Shown here one piece after another: positions 57,110 through 64,000 of a stretch of 64,000 bases of DNA (its first letter is position 1; every line of letters starts with the position of its first letter). A program made the translations under genes and the position numbers. Source of the DNA: Granulosicoccus sp963833195 (lineage in GTDB: Bacteria; Pseudomonadota; Gammaproteobacteria; Granulosicoccales; Granulosicoccaceae). The notes beneath the pieces are model-generated. The model made no database searches and had not been told where the DNA came from. It saw only the letters and a program-made list of their open reading frames with translations. The stretch is from NCBI GenBank assembly GCA_963833195.1, contig CAWHXF010000027.1, forward strand, positions 1-64,000, in the 5' to 3' direction.

Positions 57110-57874
57110 TCAGGCGTCGAACCGCACCAGACGCGCGCCGTCCCCGTCCACCAGCGCCACGGTGGCCCCGTCCGCACGCCAGTCGCCGAGCACCAGCCGA
57201 CGGGTGGGTTCGCCGTCGGAACCGGGCGGGCCGGTGTGCTCGGCGGGCCGATGCACGTGACCGTGCACCATCAACGCCACGCCGGTCGCTTCGAACCGGG
57301 CATCGACCTCGGCCGGTGCGACGTCCACGATACCCGGGCGACCGCTCCCGTCGTCACGATCTGGAGCCCGTGCGCTCCGGCCACGCAGCTCGGCAGCGAT
57401 GGCGAGGCGCTCGGGTACGGGCCTGGCGAGCTGTTCGGCCTGCCATGCGGGCGAGCGGACCGTGGGCCGCGCGCGCTGGTATTCGATGTCGTCGGTGCAC
57501 AGGGTGTCGCCGTGCAGCAGGAGCGCGGGCCTTCCGGCGAGCCGGATCCGCACCTCGTCCTCGACGTGCAGCGCGGCGCCGATGCGGCGCGCGAAATCCT
57601 TGCCGATCAGGAAGTCCCGGTTGCCGTGCATGAGGTGCACGGCGGTGCCGGCGGCGGCGAGCTCGCGAAGCCCGTCCACCGCGCGCAGGAGCGCGGGGTC
57701 GGCGAGCGCATCGAACGCATCGTCGCCGATCCACGCCTCGAACAGGTCGCCGAGCAGCCACAACGCGTCCGCGCCGGTCACCTCGTGCGCGAACCAGCGC
57801 GCCGCGAGCTCGGAGAGTTCGGGCCGGGCGGGATCGAGGTGCAGGTCGGCCGCCAGCAGCGTACGTCCGTCCAC
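57110..57874 (-). CDS. lpxH: UDP-2,3-diacylglucosamine diphosphatase LpxH
   Basis: 254 residues. Calcineurin-like phosphoesterase of lipid A synthesis, splitting UDP-diacylglucosamine to lipid X and UMP. Metal ligands: DLH (D10, H12), GDLFEAWIGDD, HGNRDFL, HGDTLCTDD and HGHVHRP. The GTG start at 57874 gives the usual N-terminus. Follows ppiB by 31 bp, as in E. coli. Slightly variable in the region after QRARPTVRSPAWQ. Confidence 0.95.
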   Translation of the reverse strand: MDGRTLLAADLHLDPARPELSELAARWFAHEVTGADALWLLGDLFEAWIGDDAFDALADPALLRAVDGLRELAAAGTAVHLMHGNRDFLIGKDFARRIGAALHVEDEVRIRLAGRPALLLHGDTLCTDDIEYQRARPTVRSPAWQAEQLARPVPERLAIAAELRGRSARAPDRDDGSGRPGIVDVAPAEVDARFEATGVALMVHGHVHRPAEHTGPPGSDGEPTRRLVLGDWRADGATVALVDGDGARLVRFDA

Positions 57875-57905
57875 CGCGGAGCGCGCGGCAATCGGCGCCG
57901 GTCGA

Positions 57906-58403
57906 TCAGTCCTCGATCGTCACCGACTCGATCGTGACGGGCTCGACGGGCACGTCACGGTGCGGTCCGGAGGTGCCGGTGGACACCGCGGCGATGGCGT
58001 CCACCGAGTCCATGCCCTCGATCACCTTGCCGAACACCGTGTAGCCGTAACCCGCCTGCGAGGTGTCCTGATGGTTCAGGAAATCGTTGTCCTTCAGGTT
58101 GATGAAGAACTGCGAGCTCGCCGAGTGCGGGTCCGGGGTGCGCGCCATCGCGACGGTGCCCTTGTCGTTCACGAGACCGTTGTCCGCCTCGCTGCGCACG
58201 TTCGCGTGCGTGGACTTCTGCGTCATGTCCGCGGTGAAGCCGCCGCCCTGGATCATGAAGTCGGGAATGACGCGGTGGAAGACGGTGCCGGCGTAGTGGC
58301 CCTCTTCGGCGTAGCGCTTGAAGTTCGCGCACGTCTTGGGGGCGGCGGCGGCATCGAGCTCGAGCACGATCTGGCCGTGCGAGGTCTGCAGGGTCGCTTT
58401 CAC
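57906..58403 (-). CDS. ppiB: Cytosolic peptidyl-prolyl isomerase B (cyclophilin)
   Basis: 165 residues, no signal peptide. Complete cyclophilin core: APKTCANFKRYAEEGHYAGTVFHRVIPDFMIQGGGF, with the catalytic Arg in FHRV, then MARTPDPHSASSQFFINLKDN and YGYTVFGKVIEGMDSVDAIA. Catalyses proline cis-trans isomerisation in the cytoplasm. Lies between ppiA and lpxH. Confidence 0.96.
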   Translation of the reverse strand: MKATLQTSHGQIVLELDAAAAPKTCANFKRYAEEGHYAGTVFHRVIPDFMIQGGGFTADMTQKSTHANVRSEADNGLVNDKGTVAMARTPDPHSASSQFFINLKDNDFLNHQDTSQAGYGYTVFGKVIEGMDSVDAIAAVSTGTSGPHRDVPVEPVTIESVTIED

Positions 58404-58507
58404 TGGAAGGGAACGGGGCTCGGGCGGCGGGGGCGCGATGCCCCGGAAGCGCGCAAGGATACGCGAGCCCGGAAGCGTGCGAGGCGGGACGCCCCGACGA
58501 CGCTTCT

Positions 58508-59368
58508 TCAGTCGGTGCCCGCGGTGGCGCTCGGGGCGGTCAGCCCGTGCAGCGTGCGTTCGGCCGCGCCGCCCGCATCGGCCGCCCCGCCGGTGTCCAG
58601 CGACGCCGGCCCGGGGGACGATGCCGGAACCGCTCCGGGGTCGTCGCCGGGAGCGACGCCGGCGGCGCCGACACGCGCGGCGCCCTCGATCACGACGGGG
58701 GTGCGCGGGACGTCGCTGGCGAAGGGGCCGCCGGCGCCGGTGGGCACCTCGGCGATGGCATCCACCACGTCGCGGCCGTCCACGACCTCGCCGAACACCG
58801 TGTAGCCCCAGCCGCGCGGCGTGGCCGCGGTGTGGTCGAGGTTCCGGTTGTCGGCGACGTTGACGAAGAACTGGGCGGTGGCCGAGTGCGGCGCGTTGGT
58901 GCGCGCCATGGCGATGGTGTACCGCCGGTTGCCGAGCCCGTTGTCGGCCTCGTTCCGCACGGGCGCGCGCGTCTCCAGACGCTCCAGGGACGCATCGAAG
59001 CCGCCGCCCTGGATCATGAAGCCCTCGATGACGCGGTGGAACACCGTGCCGTCGTAGAAGCCCGAGTCCACGTACTGGAGGAAGTTGTCGACCGTGCGCG
59101 GCGCGCGTTCGGGGAAGAGTGCGAGCTCGATGGTGCCGAGGTTCGTGTCGAGCGCGACGCGCGGGCGGGCGTCGTCGGCCCGCGCATCACCCTCCGATCC
59201 GGGCGCCGAGCCGGCCTCCTGCGCCATCGCCGACGGGGCGGCGACGAGCGTGCCGAGCGCCACGCACGCCGACGCCAGGAAGGCGCGCACGTCGCGCTTG
59301 CGCAGTCCCCCGACGGGAAGCCGGGCGAGCGGCCGGCGACGTGCGAACGCGGGGCGGGGCGAGGTCAT
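58508..59368 (-). CDS. Periplasmic peptidyl-prolyl isomerase (PpiA-like cyclophilin)
   Basis: 286 residues. An N-terminal basic stretch and signal peptide (RAFLASACVALGTLVAAPSAMAQEA, in part) precede a cyclophilin domain with VDNFLQYVDSGFYDGTVFHRV, IQGGGFDASLERLETR and MARTNAPHSATAQFFVNVADN. A 55-residue Ala/Gly/Pro-rich tail follows and is unlikely to be structured. ATG 59368 is used; ATG 59404 adds 12 residues. The two cyclophilins in tandem probably came from a duplication, one being exported. Confidence 0.92.
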   Translation of the reverse strand: MTSPRPAFARRRPLARLPVGGLRKRDVRAFLASACVALGTLVAAPSAMAQEAGSAPGSEGDARADDARPRVALDTNLGTIELALFPERAPRTVDNFLQYVDSGFYDGTVFHRVIEGFMIQGGGFDASLERLETRAPVRNEADNGLGNRRYTIAMARTNAPHSATAQFFVNVADNRNLDHTAATPRGWGYTVFGEVVDGRDVVDAIAEVPTGAGGPFASDVPRTPVVIEGAARVGAAGVAPGDDPGAVPASSPGPASLDTGGAADAGGAAERTLHGLTAPSATAGTD

Positions 59369-59489
59369 CTGGTGGGACACTGGGCAGGGCGCTTGGCGGG
59401 GCAATGGCGGTACGGGGGCGGCGCGCGAAGTCTAGCGGCTGCGACGAAAACCCCGTCCCGCGGCGCGCGCCGAGGCGGTGACGATCGGG

Positions 59490-59495
59490 TAACCT
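59490..59495 (+). promoter_or_regulatory. -10-like TAACCT seven bases before cysS
   Basis: TAACCT is followed by seven bases and the cysS ATG, with no Shine-Dalgarno sequence in between. Same layout as before rluB, era and nusB. Confidence 0.35.
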
Positions 59496-59502
59496 CGACG
59501 GG

Positions 59503-60984
59503 ATGCGCCTGTACAACACGCTCGGCCGTCGCCTGGAAGACTTCGAGCCCATGGAGCCCGGCAGGGTCGGTCTCTACGTGTGCGGCATCACGGTGTACGA
59601 CGACCTGCACGTCGGGCACGCGCGCGCGCTCGTCGTGTACGACGTGCTGTACCGCCACCTGCTGGCCCGCGGCCTCGACGTGACGTTCGTGCGGAACATC
59701 ACCGACGTCGACGACAAGATCATCGCGCGGGCCGCGCGCGAAGGCGTCCCGCCCGACGAGGTGACGGCCACCTACGTCCGTCGCATGCACGAGGACGCAC
59801 GGATGCTCGGAACGCTGCCTCCGACGCACGAGCCGCGCGCCACCGATTCCATCGAGGCCATGGTGCGGCTGATCGGCACGCTGATCGACAACGGCCACGC
59901 CTACGCGCCCGGCAACGGCGACGTCTACTACTCGGTGGTCGCCTTCGACGGCTACGGCAAGCTCTCCGGCCAACGGCCGGACGAGCTGCGCGCGGGTGCG
60001 CGCGTGGCGGTCGACGAGGTCAAGCGGGACGCGCTGGACTTCGCGCTGTGGAAGGCCGCCAGGCCCGGCGAGCCGGCGTGGCCGTCGCCCTGGGGCGACG
60101 GGCGGCCCGGCTGGCACATCGAGTGCTCGGCCATGGCGAAGGCGCTGCTGGGCGAGCGCTTCGACATCCACGGCGGCGGGCTGGACCTGGTGTTCCCGCA
60201 CCACGAGAACGAGATCGCGCAGAGCGAGGCGGCGCACGGCTGCGGCCCCGCGCGCGTGTGGCTGCACAACGGGCTCGTCACCGTGGACGGCGAGAAGATG
60301 TCGAAGTCGGTGGGCAACTTCACGACGCTGCGCCGGGCGCTCGAGCGTCACTCCGGCGAGGAGCTCCGGGCCTTCATCGTCGCGAGCCACTACCGCAGCC
60401 CGCTGAACCACGCCGCCGACTCGCTGGACGCCGCGCGCGCCGGGCTGCGCAGGCTCTACACCGCCTTGCGCGGCGTCCCCGTCGACGGCGGCGACGTGCC
60501 CGTCGACGGCGCCGCCGTGCGGGGGAGCCGGGACGGCGAGCGGGACGAAGCCGCGGTCGCCGCGTTCGAGACCGCCATGGACGACGACCTGAACACGCCC
60601 GAGGCGATGGCCGTGCTGCACGCGCTGGCCGGACGGCTCAACGTGGCGAAGGCGGCCGCGGACAAGGCCGGCGGCGACGACGCGGGCGGGTCGGGGGACG
60701 CGGGCGGGACGGGGGACGCGGCGCGCATCGCGCGCACGCTGCGCGAGCTGGGCGCGCGGCTGGGTTTGTTGCAGGACGATCCGGAAGGCGTGCTGCAGGG
60801 CGGTGGGCGGGGCGCGTCGCGGGACGGGTCCGACGCGCGGACCGTCGAGGCGCTGATCGCCGAGCGCGCCGCCGCGCGCGCCGCGAAGGACTTCGCGCGC
60901 GCCGACGCCGTGCGCGACGAGCTGGTCCGGCTCGGCATCGTGCTGGAGGACGCCGGCGGCGCCACGCGCTGGCGGCGAGCGTGA
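59503..60984 (+). CDS. cysS: Cysteinyl-tRNA synthetase
   Basis: 493 residues. Class I synthetase with zinc Cys27 (YVCGITVYD), HVGH (36-39) for HIGH, the CysRS block GWHIECSAM, GGGLDLVFPHHENEIAQSE and KMSKS (about 265-269). DALR-like helical C-terminus with an inserted Gly/Ala/Asp-rich stretch (about 385-405). Charges tRNA(Cys). Divergent from the cyclophilin/lpxH genes, as in E. coli. Confidence 0.98.
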   Translation: MRLYNTLGRRLEDFEPMEPGRVGLYVCGITVYDDLHVGHARALVVYDVLYRHLLARGLDVTFVRNITDVDDKIIARAAREGVPPDEVTATYVRRMHEDARMLGTLPPTHEPRATDSIEAMVRLIGTLIDNGHAYAPGNGDVYYSVVAFDGYGKLSGQRPDELRAGARVAVDEVKRDALDFALWKAARPGEPAWPSPWGDGRPGWHIECSAMAKALLGERFDIHGGGLDLVFPHHENEIAQSEAAHGCGPARVWLHNGLVTVDGEKMSKSVGNFTTLRRALERHSGEELRAFIVASHYRSPLNHAADSLDAARAGLRRLYTALRGVPVDGGDVPVDGAAVRGSRDGERDEAAVAAFETAMDDDLNTPEAMAVLHALAGRLNVAKAAADKAGGDDAGGSGDAGGTGDAARIARTLRELGARLGLLQDDPEGVLQGGGRGASRDGSDARTVEALIAERAAARAAKDFARADAVRDELVRLGIVLEDAGGATRWRRA

Positions 60985-61020
60985 CTCGACGGAGCACGCG
61001 TCCGGCACCGGCATCGCACG

Positions 61021-61026
61021 TATCAT
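61021..61026 (+). promoter_or_regulatory. -10-like TATCAT seven bases before nusB
   Basis: TATCAT, seven bases, then the GTG start chosen for nusB. No ribosome-binding site is visible. The predicted message would begin at or next to the start codon. Confidence 0.4.
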
Positions 61027-61033
61027 CGCGCCG

Positions 61034-61798
61034 GTGAAACGCATCCCCAGATCCGCCGAGAAGGCGCCCCGGTCGTCCGACGCTCCGTCCGGCGCGGACC
61101 GCGACGGCGTGGACGTCGCCCCCTACGAGGCCGATCGGCTGCCGCCGCACGACGCCGACCTGGCCGTGCCCGCGGATGCCGTGCCGGGTCCGGGTGCCGC
61201 ACCCGTCGACATCGCGGCGGCCGTGGCGGCGGCGGGGCTCGGCGGCGCGGCAGGCTCGACGGGTACCGGCGGGGCGGCCGGCCCGGCGGGTACCGGCGGC
61301 GCGGCCTCCCGTGCGGGCTCCGGCGCGACCTCGGACCGCGGCGCGGCGACCAAGCGGCCCGCGGCGCCGAGCCGGCGCCAGCAGCGCCGCTACGCGCGCG
61401 AGCGCGCCGTGCAGGCGCTGTACCAGTGGCACATGACGGGGGCCTCGTCGAGCGACGTGCGGCGCGAGTTCCTCGCCACCCAGGACATGGGACGCGTCGA
61501 CGTGGAGTACTTCGAGGAGGCCTTCCGCGGCGTGACGCTGGCGCCCACCGCCATCGACGACGAGCTCGCGGGCGTGCTGGACCGCGAGCTCGCCGAGGTC
61601 GACCCCATCGAGCGCGCCATCCTGCGACTGGCCACCTGGGAGCTGCGCAGCCGGCCCGACACGCCCGCGCTCGTCGTCATCAACGAGGGCGTCGAGATCG
61701 CCAAGCGCTTCTGCGCGGAGCCCGGCTACCGCTACGTCAACGGCGTGCTCGATCGGCTGGCCACGCTGCTGCGCGCTCCGGAGATGTCGCGCGCTTGA
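61034..61798 (+). CDS. nusB: Transcription antitermination protein NusB with long N-terminal extension
   Basis: 254 residues, against about 140-160 usually. The all-helical NusB domain occupies the C-terminal 140: RRYARERAVQALYQWHMTG, EEAFRGVTLAPTAIDDELAGVLDR, DPIERAILRLATWELRSRPDTPALVVINEGVEIAKRF and YRYVNGVLDRLA. It binds boxA with S10 in rRNA antitermination. The first 115 residues are acidic then Gly/Ala-rich with three copies of a nine-residue repeat (GGAAGSTGT-like). GTG 61034 lies 50 bp after cysS; an internal start near PSRRQQRR would give the normal size but no good start codon is seen there. Confidence 0.92.
   Translation: MKRIPRSAEKAPRSSDAPSGADRDGVDVAPYEADRLPPHDADLAVPADAVPGPGAAPVDIAAAVAAAGLGGAAGSTGTGGAAGPAGTGGAASRAGSGATSDRGAATKRPAAPSRRQQRRYARERAVQALYQWHMTGASSSDVRREFLATQDMGRVDVEYFEEAFRGVTLAPTAIDDELAGVLDRELAEVDPIERAILRLATWELRSRPDTPALVVINEGVEIAKRFCAEPGYRYVNGVLDRLATLLRAPEMSRA
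61241..61321. repeat. 27-bp tandem repeat, three copies, inside nusB
   Basis: Three 27-base units beginning GGCGGSGCGGC encode GGAAGSTGT, GGAAGPAGT and GGAASRAGS in the N-terminal extension of NusB. Confidence 0.9.
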
Positions 61799-62274
61799 GC
61801 ACCCGCGTGCCGCTCGCCGCGCTCGTCCGGGGCCCCGCCGACTTCCTGGCGCTGGGGGCGGGCAGCGGCCTCGCGCCGCGTGCGCCCGGCACCTTCGGCA
61901 CCGTGGTCGGCATTCCGGTCCTGCTGCTCATGCCGCAGGCGCCGGCCGGGTACGCGGTGGTGCTCATCGCGCTGTTCGCGCTCGGCGTGTGGTGCTGCGA
62001 CGTCTGCGCGCGCAACCTCGGCGTGCACGACCACCCGGCCATCGTGTTCGACGAGGTGGTGGGCTATCTCGTGACGATGGCCGCGGCGCCGCGCACGCTC
62101 GGCTGGATCGTCGTCGGCTTCGCGCTCTTCCGGCTGTTCGACATCCTGAAACCCTGGCCCATCGGACCCATCGACCGGCGCGTGGCGGGCGGTTTCGGCA
62201 TCATGGCCGACGACGTGCTGGCGGGCATCTTCGCGGCCGTCTGCCTGCAGGGGTTGCTGCACCTGTTCGCGTGA
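61795..62274 (+). CDS. pgpA: Phosphatidylglycerophosphatase A
   Basis: 159 residues. Membrane phosphatase that makes phosphatidylglycerol. GSGLAPRAPGTFGTVVGIP at the N-terminus, HDHPAIVFDEVVGYLVTM (acidic active-site region) and FRLFDILKPWPIGPIDRRV.GGFGIMADDVLAG are family blocks; about four hydrophobic helices. TTG 61795 overlaps the nusB stop as TTGA; GTG 61807 is the alternative. Confidence 0.93.
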   Translation: MSTRVPLAALVRGPADFLALGAGSGLAPRAPGTFGTVVGIPVLLLMPQAPAGYAVVLIALFALGVWCCDVCARNLGVHDHPAIVFDEVVGYLVTMAAAPRTLGWIVVGFALFRLFDILKPWPIGPIDRRVAGGFGIMADDVLAGIFAAVCLQGLLHLFA

Positions 62275-62308
62275 CAGGGCCTTCTCCATTCGCTATCCTT
62301 GATCGGCT

Positions 62309-62836
62309 ATGGCGAAGCCACTTCCCGAACGGTTCAACCCGGACCTCATGACCCGGGACGGCACCCGTCACGAGGCGGTCCTGCCCATCGCGCGCTTTCC
62401 CCGGCTGGTGACGCTGCTCGCGTCCGATGTCGGCGAGGTGCACGTCGATGCCACGTTCTCGCGCCGCGAGGATCACATCGTCGTCGCCGGTCGGCTGCGC
62501 ACCGCCCTCACGCTGCAGTGCCAGCGCTGCCTGGAACCGATGCTCCTCGACGTGGACGAACCCTACGAGCTCACGTTCGTCGTCTCGGACGCCGCCGCGC
62601 AGGCGCTGCCCGACGAGCTGGACCCGGTAGTCACCGACGACGCCGGCCAGATCACGACGGTGGCCTTGTACGAGGACGAGCTGATCCTGCACGTGCCGCT
62701 CGTGGCGCGTCATGCCGATCCGGGGCAGTGCGGGCCGGTGCAGGCGTCGTTCGGCGGCGAGGCCATCGATCCGGACGAGGCGGAGGGCGGCAAGCGTCGC
62801 CCGTTCGACGCGCTTCGCGACCTGAACCTGCACTGA
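62309..62836 (+). CDS. yceD: 23S rRNA accumulation protein YceD (DUF177)
   Basis: 175 residues. Conserved middle LRTALTLQCQRCLEPMLLDVDEPYELTFV with the C-x2-C pair and the acidic end GEAIDPDEAEGGKRRPFDALRDL, typical of DUF177 proteins directly upstream of rpmF. Needed for normal 23S rRNA levels in E. coli and plants. ATG 62309 is preceded by TATCCT nine bases upstream. Confidence 0.94.
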   Translation: MAKPLPERFNPDLMTRDGTRHEAVLPIARFPRLVTLLASDVGEVHVDATFSRREDHIVVAGRLRTALTLQCQRCLEPMLLDVDEPYELTFVVSDAAAQALPDELDPVVTDDAGQITTVALYEDELILHVPLVARHADPGQCGPVQASFGGEAIDPDEAEGGKRRPFDALRDLNLH

Positions 62837-62918
62837 CCCCGTCCTGCGGTGCGGCCCGGCCTCTTCCGGGCGGCTCCTTTCCCCCCTCACACGACACACT
62901 TCACGAGGCACGACCTCC

Positions 62919-63122
62919 ATGGCCGTCCAGCAGAACCGCAAGACCCCGTCCAAGCGCGGGATGCGTCGCTCGCACGACTCGCTCAAGGGCCCCACGCTCT
63001 CGACCGACCCCACCACGGGCGAGCTGCACCGCCGCCACCACGTCTCCGCCGACGGCTTCTACCGCGGCAAGCAGGTCGTGGCCGACGTGGTCGAGATCGA
63101 CGAGGACGACGACGACGAGTAA
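62919..63122 (+). CDS. rpmF: Ribosomal protein L32
   Basis: 67 residues: AVQQNRKTPSKRGMRRSHDSL, then LSTDPTTGELHRRHHVSADGFYRGKQVV. No zinc cysteines, as in other proteobacterial L32. An acidic tail (EIDEDDDDE) is longer than in E. coli. Sits between yceD and plsX, the conserved order. Confidence 0.97.
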   Translation: MAVQQNRKTPSKRGMRRSHDSLKGPTLSTDPTTGELHRRHHVSADGFYRGKQVVADVVEIDEDDDDE

Positions 63123-63150
63123 GTCGGTCGCCGGCGCGGGACCGCGGGTC

Positions 63151-64000
63151 GTGGCACGCCCGGGAGCGCGGTCGGGATCGCGCGCGGGTTCGCGATCGGG
63201 CTCGCGCACGGGCACGATCGCGCTCGACGCCATGGGCGGCGATGGCGGACCCGCCGTGGTCGTGGCCGGCGCGCGGCGCTTTCTCGCCGAGTCCGGCAAG
63301 CTCGCCGGGCGGCGCGGACAGGCCGCCCCCGTGCGGCTGCTGCTCGTGGGCGATCCGGACGTCATCGCGCACCACATCGGCAGCGACCCGCTGCCCGCCG
63401 ACCGGGTCGAGATCGTGCCGGCCGAGGAGGTCGTCACGATGGAGGACACCGCCGCCGTCGCGTTGCGCACGAAGAAGCGCTCGTCCATGCGCCTCGCCAT
63501 CAACGCCGTGAAGGAGGGCCGGGCCGACGCCTGCGTCAGCTCCGGCAACACCGGCGCGCTGATGGCGGTCTCGAAGTTCGTGCTGAAGACGCTGCCCGGC
63601 ATCGACCGGCCGGCCATCGCCGCGACCATCCCGGCCATCGACGGCCACACGCACATGCTGGACCTCGGCGCCAACGTCGACTGCGACGCCGACCACCTGT
63701 ACCAGTTCGCGCTGATGGGCAGCATCCTGGCGCAGGCCGTGGACGGGCCGCAGCGCCCCGCGGGCTGGACGCCGCGCGTGGGGCTTCTGAACATCGGTTC
63801 CGAGGACATCAAGGGCAACGAGCAGGTCAAGCGCGTGGCACCGCTGCTGGCCAACGCGCCCATCAACTACATCGGCTTCGTCGAGGCCAACGACATCTAC
63901 ACGGACAACGTGGACGTGGTCGTGTGCGACGGCTTCGTCGGCAACGTGTCGCTGAAGACCAGCGAGGGCGTCGCGCGCATGGTCTCGCACTACCTGAAGC
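63151..64000 (+). CDS. plsX: Phosphate acyltransferase PlsX (C-terminus off the window)
   Basis: 283 residues readable. Makes acyl-phosphate from acyl-ACP for phospholipid synthesis. TIALDAMGGDGGPAVVVAGA, SSGNTGALMAVSKFVLKTLPGIDRPA, LDLGANVDCDADHLYQFALMGS, LLNIGSEDIKGNEQVK and VVCDGFVGNVSLKTSEG are family blocks. GTG 63151 is used, 28 bp after rpmF; the first 20 residues are an Arg/Ser/Gly-rich extension (GARSGSRAGSRSGSR). Truncated only by the window edge. Confidence 0.96.
   Translation, partial: MARPGARSGSRAGSRSGSRTGTIALDAMGGDGGPAVVVAGARRFLAESGKLAGRRGQAAPVRLLLVGDPDVIAHHIGSDPLPADRVEIVPAEEVVTMEDTAAVALRTKKRSSMRLAINAVKEGRADACVSSGNTGALMAVSKFVLKTLPGIDRPAIAATIPAIDGHTHMLDLGANVDCDADHLYQFALMGSILAQAVDGPQRPAGWTPRVGLLNIGSEDIKGNEQVKRVAPLLANAPINYIGFVEANDIYTDNVDVVVCDGFVGNVSLKTSEGVARMVSHYLK

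Overview
The window is GC-rich chromosomal DNA from a gammaproteobacterium. The lineage is read from gene content and order: rpoE-rseA-rseB-degP-(glutaredoxin)-lepA-lepB-DUF4845-rnc-era-recO, dnaX-ybaB-recR, cysS divergent from ppiB-lpxH, TamAB, CmoB, TruD, Orn and a typical 4.5S RNA. I cannot place it below class. No phage, insertion sequence with a transposase, integron or CRISPR array was found. Both ends cut a gene: an aminopeptidase-like gene on the left and plsX on the right.

Layout. (1) 1-12.4 kb is the edge of an exopolysaccharide locus: a DUF4910 aminopeptidase-like protein, an Fe(II)/2-oxoglutarate oxygenase, an outer-membrane beta-barrel, a GumB-like export lipoprotein, a Wzc-like co-polymerase/tyrosine kinase (reading frame broken once), a sugar epimerase, and on the other strand UDP-glucose dehydrogenase, a MATE transporter and MurB. 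(2) 12.5-20.2 kb holds an unrecognised protein, CmoB (frame broken), DAHP synthase, a C-methyltransferase, a ribbon-helix-helix/PIN-like gene pair and RNase D, with several tandem repeats and a palindromic element. (3) 20.2-31.4 kb: tamA-tamB, glpE, truD-aminotransferase-djlA, moaB, rluB, DUF1820 and tRNA-Ser(GGA). (4) 31.6-40.7 kb: a trypsin-like protease with a GlyGly-CTERM-like tail, then the phosphate regulon phoB-phoR-pstS-pstC-pstA-pstB-phoU with recognisable Pho boxes. (5) 40.7-46.3 kb: 4.5S RNA, dnaX-ybaB-recR, orn, rsgA and a rhodanese. (6) 46.3-57 kb: the sigma-E envelope-stress operon with its own sigma-E-type promoter, a MITE-like element before degP, then the lepA-to-recO run. (7) 57-64 kb: lpxH, two peptidyl-prolyl isomerases, cysS, nusB-pgpA, yceD-rpmF-plsX.

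How the genes fit together. Much of the window serves the cell envelope: polysaccharide export, peptidoglycan and lipid A precursors, outer-membrane assembly (TamAB), signal peptidase, sigma-E stress control and phospholipid synthesis. A second theme is RNA and translation: CmoB, TruD, RluB, RNase D, RNase III, Era, RsgA, LepA, Orn, NusB, CysS and SRP RNA.

Cautions. Three genes (wzc, cmoB, pstB) each need a single-base indel to restore a conserved protein, which points to residual assembly errors, though real mutation is possible. Many housekeeping proteins carry short in-frame amino-acid repeats or low-complexity N-terminal extensions. Several genes have a TAnnnT-like hexamer 6-7 bases before the start codon, suggesting leaderless messages. 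The least described items are the RHH plus degenerate-PIN pair, the 264-bp TA-flanked inverted-repeat element whose first base completes the rseB stop codon, and a roughly 120-bp palindromic element present twice.
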